Source: Ancylostoma caninum (Eukaryota > Nematoda > Chromadorea > Rhabditida > Ancylostomatidae). Taken from it: 64,000 nucleotides of DNA. The notes under the pieces are model-generated. The model saw only the letters and a list, made by a program, of their open reading frames with translations, was not told the origin of the DNA and made no database searches. The stretch is from the NCBI GenBank assembly GCA_037903475.1, contig JBAJFG010000136.1, positions 1,054,501 to 1,118,500 of the forward strand, read 5' to 3'. Made by a program: the position numbers and the translations under genes. Positions 36,913-49,400 of this stretch are shown one piece after another (the stretch's first letter is position 1; each line of letters opens with the position of its first letter).

Positions 36913-37821
36913 GTAAGAAGTCGTCTCTGAGCTCACAAAACAGCTTTGTGTGTTCGCCGCGCACCTTTGATTACTCAACCCTTTCGTTATCTCCTATATT
37001 TACAGTAACAATGAAAAATGAAATAGAAAAACAAGTTGCAAAGGAAGTAGGAAGGTAAGACTGTAATCGAACCGTGGAATGTGGTCATGTCAAACCTAAA
37101 AAGGAAGCATATGTAAAAGGAACGGAAGGCTCAAGCTAGCAGAATATGCCCTCACGTCCCAAGTGCCCCAGGGAAAAATGAGAGGTGTTAGCAGGACAAT
37201 ACGTTGAATTTTTCAAAAAATAAGACAGGCGAAACGAGGGAATATTCGTTCTTATACAGCCAATATAAAACTCATAATTTGTTCGAGAATAGTAGAAATA
37301 TTAGGATACGTTCAAGGGTTTCGAAGCACTTTAACGATATGTTTTTTTTGGCACTGAACGGATAAACATCCCATATTCCCGACGCAAAAATCACCACAAG
37401 AGTGTCATAATACTTCGAATTCTTTTAGGCCTGTTCCAAGACGCAGAGAGCCAATACGCGTTCCATCCTGAACACCTTGATCAATGTGGGGTGCAATGCA
37501 CGTCACAGCTATGGTGCAATCTGTCACAAATGTCTATGAATACCTCTAGGTTTTTAAAGAATGACGTATTTTCCAATTACCTGAAGATTGCCAGCAATGC
37601 TGACGAGCTGGGCAAATTGCTAATGCTAAAAAGATAAATCGAGAAAGCAAGCCATGCTATGAATAGAAAATGTGGCAGATTGCAGAGGAATGACGGTGAG
37701 TGAATTCTCCGCAGAAATAGGATTTGAGACCAATTTGTTTCTAGGAACCCTCGAGGAAGCTGTGGTTTTTGGATAAGAGAAGAAATGGGTGGACTATGTG
37801 ACTACTAAAACCCTTTTTCAA

Positions 37822-38236
37822 GGACAGATAGATAGACAGACAGACGGACATAGACAGGCAGACAGACAGACAGACACAGATCGACAGACACACAAACAGA
37901 CAGACGGACAAAGAGACAGACAGAACTGACATGGACAGGTTGACAGACAGACATATGGTAGGGAGCGGACAGACGGATTGATGGAAGGAGATACAGATAG
38001 ACAGAAAGGCACATATGGAGAGAGAAGGACAGACAAGCAGAAATATGGGAACATCGACAGACAGACAAACAGATGGAAGGACGGACACACAGAAAGAAAG
38101 ACAGACATAAAGAGAGGCAGACAGATAGATGGGCATAGACGGACAAACAAGATAGAAGGACCGAAAGACGGGCGAGCAGGCAGATGGACGGACAGATAGA
38201 CAAAAAGACAGGCGGAACGACGGACAGGCAGACTCA
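37822..38236. repeat. degenerate (ACAG)n microsatellite
   Basis: About 410 bp of GACAGACAGACGGACA-type repeats with frequent substitutions. All three minus-strand frames stay open (Cys/Ser/Val/Leu-rich readings). This is an effect of the repeat and not evidence of a gene. Confidence 0.93.
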
Positions 38237-38565
38237 TGTCAATATAAGAATTAAAAAGGATAGGAAATATCGGAAAACGAAAATATAGGCGGCGTCGCTG
38301 CTGCGGGAGACAACATCAATCGATAGGCATCGCCTCAGCGGCAGCGACGAGGGGTGGTATACTCAGCGTGGACTACAGCGGCGGCACAAGCGCTCAGAGA
38401 AATGCATCCCAAGGCAATATGGCAAATAAGAAATCTAAACAAAAGTTAACAATTTAATCTCAAACTACGGCATAATGATGTTTTATCGCATATAATGCAT
38501 GACACAGAAGAAATATATATTTATCGCATATACTTGTTATATTAGGTGTATTTCTTTAGTTTATT
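38237..38565. other. interval with a small GC-rich inverted repeat
   Basis: CGTCGCTGCTG at about 38293 and CAGCGGCAGCGACG at about 38336 form a short imperfect stem. The remainder is A+T-rich. No gene seen. Confidence 0.4.
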
Positions 38566-38616
38566 CCTTGTACTGGGTGTATTATACTTACTTAGTATAA
38601 TACACCCAGTACAAGG
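38566..38616. repeat. perfect 51-bp hairpin (23-bp stem, 5-nt loop)
   Basis: Positions 38566-38588 (CCTTGTACTGGGTG...) are exactly complementary to 38594-38616 (...CACCCAGTACAAGG), with loop TACTT. A related word, AGGTGTATTTC, lies just upstream at about 38544. No TA/TTAA duplication is evident at the edges. It could be a tiny MITE, a recent inverted duplication or a transcribed hairpin. Confidence 0.9.
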
Positions 38617-38759
38617 GTGTTACCTTTCATTATAGTAACATGTATGGAGACCAGGAACCTCGATTTGCTTTAAATTTCTGATTCAGCTAGCATGGTGAGC
38701 ACATAGACGGAAGACTTTGGGAAAACTCCCGAAAGAAGCACACCGCGTGACTGACACCT

Positions 38760-39480
38760 GCTGATCCCATCATGGGCGCTCAAACAAAAACAACCAAAAC
38801 AGAGCCCCCACCACCTCTTTCGCGGCAGGGAAGTAATTGTCCACAAAGCGGATGTTTTCTACGGGATGGACTCGTTGGAATTTCACAGCGACGACGAGTG
38901 CAAGCAGATCGACGGAGGAAGTGTTTTCAGCCGGAGGCATCCAGGGGGCCACGTGATCAGCCACGGGGAATAGTATTTGTCAGTGTGAGTTGGCACGAAG
39001 GAGATTAGTGGGCGGAACGATAGCGAGAAGGACACCGGCAACAAATGGACGAGACCCGGAAAAATAAGGAATAAAAGCCCGGAGCAACACTGGAGCGCGT
39101 CGAAAAAGGACGCACGCACGCAAAGGGTGGGGACGCGGTGGATTTTTGAGCAGATTTTTGGTGGAAGAGTAAGCCTCGGCTGGTGAAAATCGGTAAAATA
39201 GAAAGCAGGGAAAGGCGGTGGGATCCAGCCGGCGATAAAATTCGTTGTCCATGGTTTTTCCCGACCTCTCGGGATTGCCACTGAAACAGTCGCCGTCTGG
39301 ATGAATAAATTGGCTGTCAAACATTGTTCGAGGCAGGATTCTTATCCACACGAATGGATGAGAAGACCTCCCAGAAACACTAGTAATTATACGGCTCTGA
39401 AGTGTTATAAAGCAACAAAATTTTGCGAGAAGGCGTGGCTTAGCTACAAAGAGCTCCAGCTTGAAAATGATCACCAAGAG
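38760..39480 (-). other. G+C-richer, stop-poor block; possible exon(s)
   Basis: The minus-strand frame 39477-38980 reads through 165 codons, including HPDGDCFSGNPERSGKTMDN and EFYRRLDPTAFPCFLFYRFS. A second minus frame (39320-38883) is also open. A third (38964-38770) reads MADHVAPWMPPAENTSSVDL. Several frames being open at once points to composition. The blocks do read like protein, however, and could be exons of one gene. I could not choose a frame or splice sites. Confidence 0.25.
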
Positions 39481-42267
39481 GAGTTCCCGCTTACCTCGAA
39501 ACGGAGGTTAGCAGTGTATTCCAGAGAATTTTAGTGCAAACGCCCGAAACAAAACTAATTTGACAATCTAAAAAATGGGAGAAATCAATTCAAAGCCGCT
39601 CCATGTCAGCAGGGCCCAACAGTGTCACCCACAAACTCGACGGATCCAAGCCTGAGGACACCTGCCCTTGCACTCCCGTTGGACGCTCTATGGAGTCCCT
39701 TGTTGATGCAATGGGGTAATGTGGAACAGCTTGGGCACACAGATAGTTGGACTTTTGCCACGGTCAAACAGAGTAAACAAAAGGAAAAGGGCAAATTCCT
39801 TAAGGGGGGGGGGGCGATTCCCCATTATGTTGAAACGTTGGTAAAAGTAGGGGAAAGCGTAGTTTCACTCGTAGAAGGGAGAAAAAAAGGAAAGGCATGA
39901 CATTTTTACAGATTAAAAGATATGATACTGGAGCATTATGAAGTTGAGCAGGAAAAAAACAACAAACAACAGCAAAACTCGTCTGCAAGCATAAAACCAC
40001 GCCTTCTAGGTTCTTCCGAGCTCCTTGAACCCCTTCTTGCCCCGTTAAACTGCCAAGCTCATCACTGAGACCATTAAATTCCGAAGGAGACAATCACGCG
40101 ATACATTTTCGAACCGGCTTTCCCCTGCATTACCCACCCTACAGCCCCAGAAGAACCTGAATTCATAGAAAGTGCAAAAAATTCAATCATATAGGCGTAC
40201 ACCATCACGTGCCGCGGCAACCAGGAACATTAAAAGGGCTGGTTCTGTTCCTTTCAGCACGAACATTGGGGAATCCTAGAACAATTTGAAGCTTGGGAAT
40301 GCTGTAACATCATGGAAACGGAGGAATATGAAAAGTCCCGGAGGAAAAAAGGGCAGTGATGATCTCAAAACCGGTAACTTCGTCCTGAATTCCAGAAGAA
40401 ATTTCCTAAAATAGTGCAGCAAAACGGGAGGAGCTCACGTGGAATTCACCCGGAGAACAGAGAATTTACCTAGATTTTGCTAAAAATTTGAAACGAGATA
40501 CGCCCTTTTTCTTTGCAAATGCACGATTTATGCTAAGGCGAGCCAAAAGTTACGCAACAATCTCTGATATAGCACCAACAGAGAGTAGAAGGAAACATGT
40601 GGAAAAAATTTCGATGTATGTAGATAAAATTTCAAGTGTCTGGAGATGGAACAGTAAGCATGAAAGAGATCGTAAGACGTGAAACAGAGGCGAAAGGTCT
40701 TGCACTGCTCTGGATTAGAATATGAGCTTCCAGACCTATGTAGGTAAAGCGTTTTCTTCTGTGACAAATTTCAAGCTTTTATAGAGTCCTATGAAATCTT
40801 CAAGAATGATATATTCTGATCTTTGAAACTTTTGGATATTTTGAATTCCTCCTAAAGAGTTCCCGCTTTCTGTGTGAGTAGTGACTTTAACAAAAATGCC
40901 AGGAGGTTTAACAGAATATTTTAATCATCCCTGATTGAGGGTTTACTCAGAATTACGAATTCCGAGAAAATGCGAGTTTTCAGTGGCATTCACGCTCATC
41001 GTGCCCTTGTTTCCACCACCAATCCAGGGAAAGACATCGATTCCGAGATGAGAAACAAGGCGCACTCCCTATTGGGTAAGTGCACCGTAACGAAGTTTTA
41101 GAGGGCGAGCCATTTTAGGAGAATGTCCGTGGGTAAACATACACAGGCATACAAAGAACGAGCGCAGGCGCACTACAGTGGTGGAGATAGTGCTTTCTAA
41201 AGCATGATCCCAAGGTTAAGTCACTAAAGGACACCAAATAGAAGAGCCTAAAATTTTTAGGAGGGTTCCGGCAATGGATTTCCTGAAAAATTGATGAACG
41301 GATTGATTGAAATTGAATTTTCACGAAAATTTGCAGGGCTTGTGGAGATGTTCCAGGATTGGTACAGCAAAGATAGGAGAGCAGCTATGACTGTTGTGTT
41401 TTAGTGTAGAAATGTCTACAAAATCAAGGATAAGACAAGAAAATAGGCAGATACGCTGTCTGGGGCTCTTACCTAAATAACGGTAGGAACTCAAACTTCA
41501 ACAGCCCCTGGCTACCTTTGAATCCAAGAACACCGAAAAGTTCCCCCGCTCTTCAAAGTGCAAGTGTTCACTTGACCTGTACTTTGACCCCAAAATAATG
41601 AGAATTTTCTCGTACGCGAGCAAAATCAATGAGATCCTTGTGGACAACAGCGAGTGTTTTCCAAACGACAGATTTCACGAGGATCACTACAAGAACTCCC
41701 AGGATGACCGATGACAGGCGCCGCCAACCCACTAAACACATGCTTTCGTAGTAGTTCTCAGCAGCAAAACAGACCCACTCCGCTCAGACGAGTGGAGTCA
41801 GCTCAGGAAAAATGAGATCAGCTCAGGAAACACCAGCTGAGGGAAGATGAAGTGGGAAAAAACTGCTGAGTGGTCTTGAGTCATTCTTATCACTGATTAA
41901 TTTAATCTTCTTACGGATTGTACTTTTGCGGTCACCTTGCGTAATAGTGGGAATTTCTGTTCGGCTGTGGTTTCTAGCTTTTGACAAATGCATCCGTGAA
42001 CCCATTTTAAACGAGATTCATTTCTAGTATGTGATCAGATAGTAAATTTGGACATTGATTTTCTTTCTAAATCATGCACTTCGTGTTTGCAGCGTCCTGA
42101 TTGGTCGGCTAGGTGAGGGGGCGAGGTGGTCCTGGCACGATAATATAAAGCTTTGTTGTAAAATTGATGAAGACACACATTCAATCATGTATTCTCTAGT
42201 CATCAGTAACAGCAATATTGACTCAGAATTTTATTTCGGTTAAAATAACACTTGGTCTATTTTTACT
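39481..42267. other. interval without a recognised gene
   Basis: A G13-type run lies near 39805. Short frames (39622-39900 plus, 41115-41324 minus) have no recognisable motif. No RNA gene, transposon end or array was seen. Confidence 0.4.
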
Positions 42268-42690
42268 CATTCATTCTTCCATTCATACATGCATTATTCA
42301 TTCATTCATTCATTCATTAATTCATTAATTCATTCATTGGTGCCATCCACGCCATTCACTTATTCAGAGGTTCTAATTTCTCTCAAAATAACACTTGGTC
42401 TATCTTCATTGGTTCATTAATTCCGTTCAAACGTGCATGATTCATTCCACTCCTTCATTAATACGTCCCATTCATTCATTCGTCCCATTCCCGTCCGTCC
42501 CGTCTCATCCCATCCATCCACTCATTCATTCGTTCGTTCATTCATCGCATTCATTCATTCATTCATTCATTCATTCATTCATTCATTCATTCATTCATTC
42601 ATCCATCTATCCACCCATTCATTCGTTCATTCATTCGTTTATTCATCCATTCATTCATTCATTCACCCATTCGTTCGCTCATTCTCAACG
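42268..42690. repeat. (ATTC)n microsatellite in two blocks
   Basis: Imperfect CATT/TTCA tetranucleotide repeat. The phrase AAAATAACACTTGGTCTAT occurs before each block (~42242 and ~42384), so the tract was partly duplicated in tandem. The open frame across it (IHSFIHSFIHSF) is a repeat by-product. Confidence 0.92.
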
Positions 42691-43840
42691 ACTAGAAATT
42701 CTTGCCATGCAAAAAAAAACCGCCAGAACCGGATGCATCCGAATTTTAGCTGATCAAGAGGAAAAAGCGCAATTTACACAGTTGATCGTACTCTGAGGTA
42801 ATTCGATTAGTTGTTCAGTGAAGCGCAATAGGCGAACCGGTTCACGGTCTCGTTACGTGCACGTCCATAACGATGTAAAGGAGCCTGAAAACCAGAGCAA
42901 GGCCGTGCAGGTTGGAAATTTTTCCTCGTTGACACTTCGCGCTGGGTTTCAATGGCAATTATATAATCCGAGAGGTCTTTGGGGAAGTAAATGGGACAAG
43001 GAGGTTGGATAGATTTTCGAGGAGAGGTCGAAGGAAGCCCTTGCTACATTACAAGAACATAATATAGTAATGTAACGTGGATGAAGTAATAATAATGCAA
43101 AATATAATAGCATACCCGTGAATTTTTACGGTCACGCAAAAAGAATAAACATACAGGAGTACTGTAGCCACTATTTAGCATCCTGACCATGAAGGATTTC
43201 AGCTGAAAACATCTGCGAAGGATTAGAAGAAGCCACTACGGGGACCCCTGACATTTTGTAGGTCTTCCTGGAACAAATATTGAACCCTATTTGCAGAAGA
43301 ACTTTCGGGCTTCATTTGAGAACGGATTTCATTTTTCAAGTGGGAAATGCTGCCACATTTTTCACAGCGTAAACTATTAGAAAGCAGTTTTTCCTCAGAG
43401 TCTGGTGATTACAACCGCTTAGTATAGATAAATTTAGCCACGCAAATCTACCGTATTTTTAATATCGTGCCTCTTCCTAGGACGCGAGCTTGAAAATGAG
43501 GAACGCAGGTCACTAGGGGTCTTCACCTGCAAGCACAATTATTAAATTATTTTACTCTCCAGCGGAAAATTTAATACCTGAATTGGCTTAAAATTATCAC
43601 CTGCTACACGACTTTCTAATGTATTACAGCTAAAATTTTCTATTGATCCTTCCTCCAATCTCACAACGAAATAACGATATGGAACGGTGCAGAAGAACGG
43701 CGAAACGGGAAATTGACCGCCGAAAGCGGGGGGGGGGCGTTGCACCCGGGGAAGAAATTGGCCAATCAAACACTTGTCTTATGATTTGTTATCATGGTTC
43801 GAATGGTTGGAATGCTAAGCTCGAAAATCCTCAGATAGCC
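42691..43840. other. interval without a recognised gene
   Basis: Short frames only. A G9 run lies near 43728. Nothing recognised. Confidence 0.4.
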
Positions 43841-44108
43841 TAGGGACCGTATGTATTTAGCGTGAGATTGGAAGATGCAAATCTCACGATTAGGATAAGC
43901 GTGTTCGTGCAAAATGCGGTTTTTTTAAATCAATATTTCTACACTAGCAATGATCAATGATCATCTATGTCCATGCAAAACCCTTGCGTATCCATACAGA
44001 ACCCATGCATATCCAAATACGATGCAAATCTGGTGCAAAACTCACGAAAAACTCATTTTTTCTTTTTTTTCTTCTCGTCTTGGTTTTCTTATAACCCATG
44101 CAAAACCT
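43841..44108. repeat. partial copy of the ATGCA-rich MITE
   Basis: Starts AGGGACCGTATGTATTTAGC and then GTGAGATTGGAAGATGCAAA, a diverged version of the terminal repeat of the element at 44109. It continues with CCATGCAAAACC-type words. The right end is missing or overwritten by the adjacent element. Confidence 0.55.
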
Positions 44109-44596
44109 CAGGACACTTAAAAACCGTGGATTACATGGGATTGAAAGATGCAAATCCCACGATTAAGACATGCAATCATTTAATCAATAGTTCTATACCC
44201 CCAATGGTCAAATCCATGCAAAATCTATGCATACCCTTGCAAAACTCACACATACCCATCAGGGCTGTGCCTTGGCCTAACGTAACGAATTAACGAATTA
44301 ACGAAATCTGAAATTTTTTTAATGCACAGCCCTGATACCTACGCAGAACCCAGGCGTCTCCAAAATTGCAACGCAAATTCGATACAGAACGTACGAAAAA
44401 TCCATGCATACCCATGCAAAACCCATGCAAGGCCCATGCAAAACCAATGCATATCCATGAGTGTGTATGGGTCTTGCCTGCATTGACTACTGCCGGTATA
44501 CAACTATTGATTAAAAAACCTGTGTTTTGCATAAGCACTTAATCGTGGGATTTGCATCTTTCAATCTCATGCAAAACACGGTTTTTAAGTTCCCTG
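44109..44596. mobile_element. ATGCA-rich MITE with ~60-bp terminal inverted repeats
   Basis: The left end CAGGACACTTAAAAACCGTG and the minus-strand right end CAGGGAACTTAAAAACCGTG continue in parallel through GATTGAAAGATGCAAATCCC to ACGATTAAG. Length is 488 bp. The interior is made of CCATGCAAAA/CATACCCATGCA words and is split by a nested 75-bp element. No target duplication is clear. Family members also lie at 23341-23405 and 43841-44108. Confidence 0.72.
44260..44334. mobile_element. 75-bp hAT-like miniature element
   Basis: Perfect terminal inverted repeats CAGGGCTGTGC / GCACAGCCCTG enclose an A+T-rich core with a repeated TTAACGAA. The 8-bp flanks ATACCCAT and ATACCTAC agree at six positions. 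Ends beginning CAGGG with an 8-bp duplication fit the hAT superfamily. Confidence 0.65.
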
Positions 44597-45373
44597 AGGA
44601 TACAAATCCGGGCTAAGGCATTTGAAATGACAAGCGAAGAAAAAAGGAAAATGATTGAAACTTTCTGTTGTTAATCATTAAATAAAAAAGGGTGTAGAAA
44701 TGACTCTATGGAATTTGGAATGAGAAAAACTGATTCTTTTTTCTGCCAATCTCGAGAGTTGCTATGTAGCATTCTGGAAATGTCTCCTAGAAGAATAATG
44801 GGAGGGTAAGGCACTATTGTACATATAATTTTTGCTTGCTGTGAATACTTCAAATATTGTGAACAATGGCCATTGCATTGAAGGTTTGATTACATCTTCT
44901 GAAATAAACCCGAAATAAACAAACAAATAAACTAGGCGTTTTCTCTTTTTGATATATGTATCTACTGCTGATGAATCTATCGTCAATCTCATTTACTCAA
45001 CCTGGTTTATAGAATTAATAGGTAATTATTTTCAAGGTTATAATTTGAATTTTTCTTCGTGTTCAGTATCATGCTGGGCGTGAGCCACCCTACATAGTAG
45101 TGGCGGCATGATGAAGTACAGACAGGGGGGGAGGGGTGGGAAAAAGTGGGGTCTCCGCCGTTTTGGGGACCCAAACGGAAAATAAAATTAATAAAAATGT
45201 TAATTATAATAATAAATAATCAATAGAAATTATATTAAAAATAATATTAAAAATAAAAAAGTAAAAATAAACTAATACAAGACTTTTATATGTATTGTAA
45301 AGTAATTTCGAAAATTTGGCGACCCATTCTCGGGGGGGGGGCTACATACATATAACAACATGACGATGCCTAC
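44597..45373. other. intron-like interval with a G-quadruplex motif
   Basis: 45125-45151 has G-runs of 7, 4, 3 and 4 separated by loops of 1, 1 and 7 bases, a canonical quadruplex pattern. 45180-45290 is extremely A+T-rich. A minus-strand acceptor TTTATTTCAG at ~44899 precedes a frame EDVIKPSMQWPLFTIFEVFT ending at TAG 44762. This may be a downstream exon of the gene at 45374-46489, but its phase does not fit. Confidence 0.35.
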
Positions 45374-45702
45374 CTTCCCCAACTTGAAGCCCAATACACA
45401 AGAATACAGGAATCCAAAGTACATCTCGATGTAATAAAAAATGGTGAGGAAAGCGAAAACAACGAGGAATTTTAGGAGAAAAAACGCCAGAAAAACCTTT
45501 GCCGTCACCTGCGCGAAAGTGCACCACAAAGAACGATGCAGCCCTCGTATCAGATCACGCCTGTCGAGGACAACCTTGGCTTTTTCATCCCTCAGGGATA
45601 TAAAAAACCACAAGTACAACAGAGATTCAGAGGCAGCAGATGAAGTGACGCGTGAAATCGGAGACAACGTCGGAGTGAAGGTTCCAAGAGGTGGGTGAAC
45701 GC
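45374..45702 (-). CDS. candidate exon, possible two-helix membrane segment
   Basis: An acceptor CTGTTTGTCCTTGCAG ends at 45703 and a donor AAG|GTAGGC follows 45374, framing 329 nt. One minus frame is open throughout (109 codons, starting with two bases of a split codon). It contains a long hydrophobic stretch, KVFLAFFLLKFLVVFAFLTI followed by FYYIEMYFGFLYSCVLGFKL, suggesting one or two membrane helices. A caution applies. In the alternative phase that follows from the exon at 46489-46297, the same exon reads RSPTSWNLHSDVVSDF and stops after 25 codons. The opposite strand also has an open frame. No family recognised. Confidence 0.32.
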
Positions 45703-46296
45703 CTGCAAGGACAAACAGGGTGGCCTGGGTAGGCGAAGGACAAGCGCTCTGTGCCCGACCTGCCCTTTTTAGGAGGCTGTTCGTTCCGCGAACCTCCGCC
45801 TACGGTTTTGCTAATGCTTGTGGGAAGGAGTAGTCGCATGACGGCGGGGAACGGACACTGCGGAAGGTTCATTAATGATACTCATCTAATCATGGGATTA
45901 GGGCTCAATTAGGGGAAGAACTATGAGGAAGCGTGCTCAGAAATGAAATGAAATGTGAACTCATTAGGGAACAGGCAGAGGATAGCTAGCGAAAAAGGGT
46001 AAAACAATTTCACCCATGGTAACCTAAAAAACTGCACAGGAAATGGAAGACATCATTAGATGCGCTTCCTGGTTACCGCATATTCTCGTTTTCGGACCAC
46101 ACTGTCTTGTCTCAAAGCTGAGTCAAGGAAGGATACCTTGCTAAATACCCTGGGTAAGTTGCCAACTAGAATTTCCCAGAAATGCGTTGTCGATGCCTAT
46201 TGTGATGTCTAAAAATGGAGCAAGTTTCCATTCAAGGCAGTGAAATTCCAGATTTCACAGGTGAAATTTGACAGTACTGGACAAGCCAAAGTTCAC

Positions 46297-46489
46297 CTGA
46301 AGGGTAGGTAGTCTGCCCACATGCCAAAAGTTGGTCTAAATAGCCACAATAGAGACCGCTGCATACAAACTATCATAGCAATGGATGCCAACTCCATTAC
46401 GGCCGAATCAGGGCGTAGAGAACAGAACCGGACGGACACAGGGGTAATTATGAAGCGATCACGGAGAGTTATGGCTTTGCCAACGAACA
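46297..46489 (-). CDS. candidate exon upstream of the 45.4-kb exon
   Basis: 193 nt between an acceptor AGTCACGCAG and a donor CTTCAG|GTGAAC. The open frame reads FVGKAITLRDRFIITPVSVR, then FCSLRPDSAVMELASIAMIV, with a split codon at each end. The composition is protein-like. Its phase continues into the 45702 exon in the short, soon-terminating frame and not in the membrane frame. Another small exon between the two, or two separate genes, is therefore possible. Function unknown. Confidence 0.3.
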
Positions 46490-49400
46490 CTGCGTGACTT
46501 TATAAGCCTTAGGCTCGACGTCGTTGCAGACAGGGGCATTACTGGACAAGTTAGCAGTCATAGTAAGGAGATTACGGGTCCCAGGCGGGAAAAATTTGTA
46601 AAATTTTCTGCTTTGCCAGGACTTGTGAGCGTTTCTTGGTGAGTTGTAGGCTATTTGTCACCTAAACTGGGCCGCTTTTCCAAATAAAAATCGCATATAG
46701 CCTACTGCGAATGCGATGATAGTCGAGTATTCGTACATAAGTACGTGCTCTTTTTATCGCCTCCCTCTCAAACTGCTGTATATACATTCATCCGCGTTCC
46801 TTTCTATTCCTGGTCTCTCTTCAACAATCCTCTCCAATAGAAGCGCCTTTCGTCCAAACAACTCGATCCACTGAAAGATAACGAGTAATGGTAAAGTTTT
46901 ATTAACATAGCAGGATATAGCGAATTCTATTCGAAAAACTCGTGCACTTCAGATGTACTGGAAGCTTGAAACCTTTGCGCGAACGTTGATGAATCTCGCC
47001 ACTAGGGAAAGGCCGGGAGACTGGATGTTCTTCGTTTTTACTAGGTTATTTATTTATTTATTTATTTATTTATTCACACATCGTGGTAACTCATAATGTG
47101 ATTCTTCATACAGAAGGTAAAGAGATAAAGACAGAAAATGACCCCAGAGGAATTTCGGCAGACTGGAACAGGTAAAAAGACAACAGATCAGAAAAGCAGA
47201 AACCGTGAGCCAATCACGCATCAAACCACTATAATTTTAACTTTTGTGCTGTCCGTGAAGACAGTTGTCCTGAAAGCGAGTTCCGAGAGAGAAAGGAATG
47301 GCTCGAAAGTTCTCACATGAACAGTATGTATACATAAACACTACGCGGTTTCAGTCAAGGCCCATACAGAACTTTTTTCTGGGAAAAACTGTTGATTGTT
47401 TGAAATTAAAGATAGTGCAACAGCGTTTCCTCCTGGTTTGGTTTTGTTTTCACTGGTATAACAGAAGTTATGACAATATTTGTATTCGGATGGGTACTAG
47501 TAATGTTATTAGTGCCTAGGCTAGCATTAGTATGACTCCTATAGAATTGACTCGCCAAATACTAATCATCTTGACTCCGTGGAGAATATATTAACACTAA
47601 CATCAACAACGGCAACATTACTAGTAATAACGTAATTACTACCAAAAGTTTAACAAAAGATTAGGGCTTCGGCAGCGCAATTTGTGTTGTTGGAACTCCG
47701 AAATCTTGGCATGGAGTAATTGCGGGAAGGGGTTATCCTTGGAAATTATTCAGGTAAAGATGGATGGGTATGTATTTTACACACCTACATGAAATTTCTT
47801 GAAGGCATTCTCTTACAAGACGGCTTGGTTATAAATCGTGTTGTCGTAGAAGACACAGGACTCGGCTTGTATACGACCAGATTTCTGCAATTTCTTGCAA
47901 TTTTTTGCAACAGTTATTATGTCTCGCCAGCGCTGTCTGCTGTCTTCTTTTCAGGATTTCTCGGATAGCATGAGTGTTCCGCTTGGAAAGCATTTGGGTA
48001 GAACGATTTCTATCTCTGAGGTCATTGGAGATTGAAATATTTCTTGAATATCGTTTGAAATGCCTTGCTTTATTTTCACGGGCTTAATTTTTGAAAAATC
48101 TCGACTTCTCGTTAGGTCTAACCTTCGCAAAACAGAAAAAAAGAAGAAAATACAGGGAACAAATGAAAAAGAGAAGTTGATACTGGAGGTTGCAAAGGCG
48201 ACACACAGCGCTTTTGCAGGCATCACTCGCTCCATTAGTGGGAACTGGTAAACACGCCTCGGCCACTGCTTGTTTTGATCGGGGGATCGCAATCGATCCG
48301 AAATATTCCCCGTGTTTATTGTCGTGGGGAGCCTGGATAGTACTGATCTGGGAGGCTTCTAGATAGGAAAAGCAGAGGTGGTCCTACAGTAGTGGAGCCA
48401 GTCCAAGTTCTTTAGAAGCTTGCAGCTGCTTTACTGCCATCCTTCCGGATAACTCACGGAATAACGGATTGAGGAGCCTGAGGGACAGGCCTAGGATCGA
48501 CTCACGTCTCATTCTGCTCTTCGAAAGCCACGCAGCGATCGTTCGTTGCTCTGCTCGAGATAGCGAGAGTGTTCAGCTGCCAGCGCTGAAGTCGTTTCGA
48601 TGTCCATAAATCATACCTGCAACGGAGCGACCTTGAGCGGCGAGATTTAACACCGTGAAGGACACGGGCATCGCGAACTGTCTGCCACATATTCAGCGTG
48701 AATTACGAGCACGTAAACATGGAGCCAGCTATGGCGGGGAATCCTTGTGATGAACATTGGTTGTGGAAATTAAATATATTAGAAGAATTAAATATATTAG
48801 ACATAGAATAATACTCCTGAAAACAAACTCGCTACGGATGATTTGAAAGGAATAAAAAAAAACGAGCGAGGTAGAGCTTTGATAACGTCTCAGAAATGAT
48901 GTGTTTCCCATGAGGAATTCCGACACGACAACATGTGGATTTGAAAGCTTGTAGACAAAACCACACCTTATGCTGATTGACGATTAGAAAAACTATAATT
49001 TTTAGTCATCGAGATGAGCTAAAATTTTCTGCCTCTTTTTTCCAGAATTTCAAAATCAAAAAAGTCACAAAACTGATGGCTGGGGGGGGGGGAGGGTAAG
49101 AACATGGTAGCTGAGCAACCTTCACGTCTTCCGCATCCTAGGATTAGTTATTCTGTAGAGTAATCGGTCATACTGACCGTCAGTTTGTGTCGCTAACGTT
49201 TCCTGCTTGCCAGTCCACAAGCTGCTGATCACAACTGGTAGATTCCTTGTAGAAATGCGCAAAAGTCCGCTGTTCAGCCCCATGTTGTGGGAGAAATAGG
49301 GCGCAAATAGGGCACAAAGACGGGGTTTCTACTCCAGGCACTCCGATGGTGGTCATACGTGGATCTCACTAACATACCTGACAGATTAGGAGGTGGCTTT

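Larger units (their letters stand above)
34576..37821. other. interval without a recognised gene
   Basis: Contains the small palindromic repeats listed at 35224 and 36814. Otherwise A+T-rich sequence with short frames only (35485-35694 and 36573-36908 on the minus strand are the longest). No family recognised. Confidence 0.4.

Noticed and set aside
37741..38237. Cys/Ser/Leu-rich frames resembling membrane proteins
   Set aside because: Translation of a (TGTC)n microsatellite; all three frames are open.
42395..42796. IHSF-repeat protein
   Set aside because: Translation of an (ATTC)n microsatellite.
47951..48292. 113-codon minus ORF as a gene
   Set aside because: The plus strand is equally open (48060-48251), neither has a family motif, and splice signals are not decisive.
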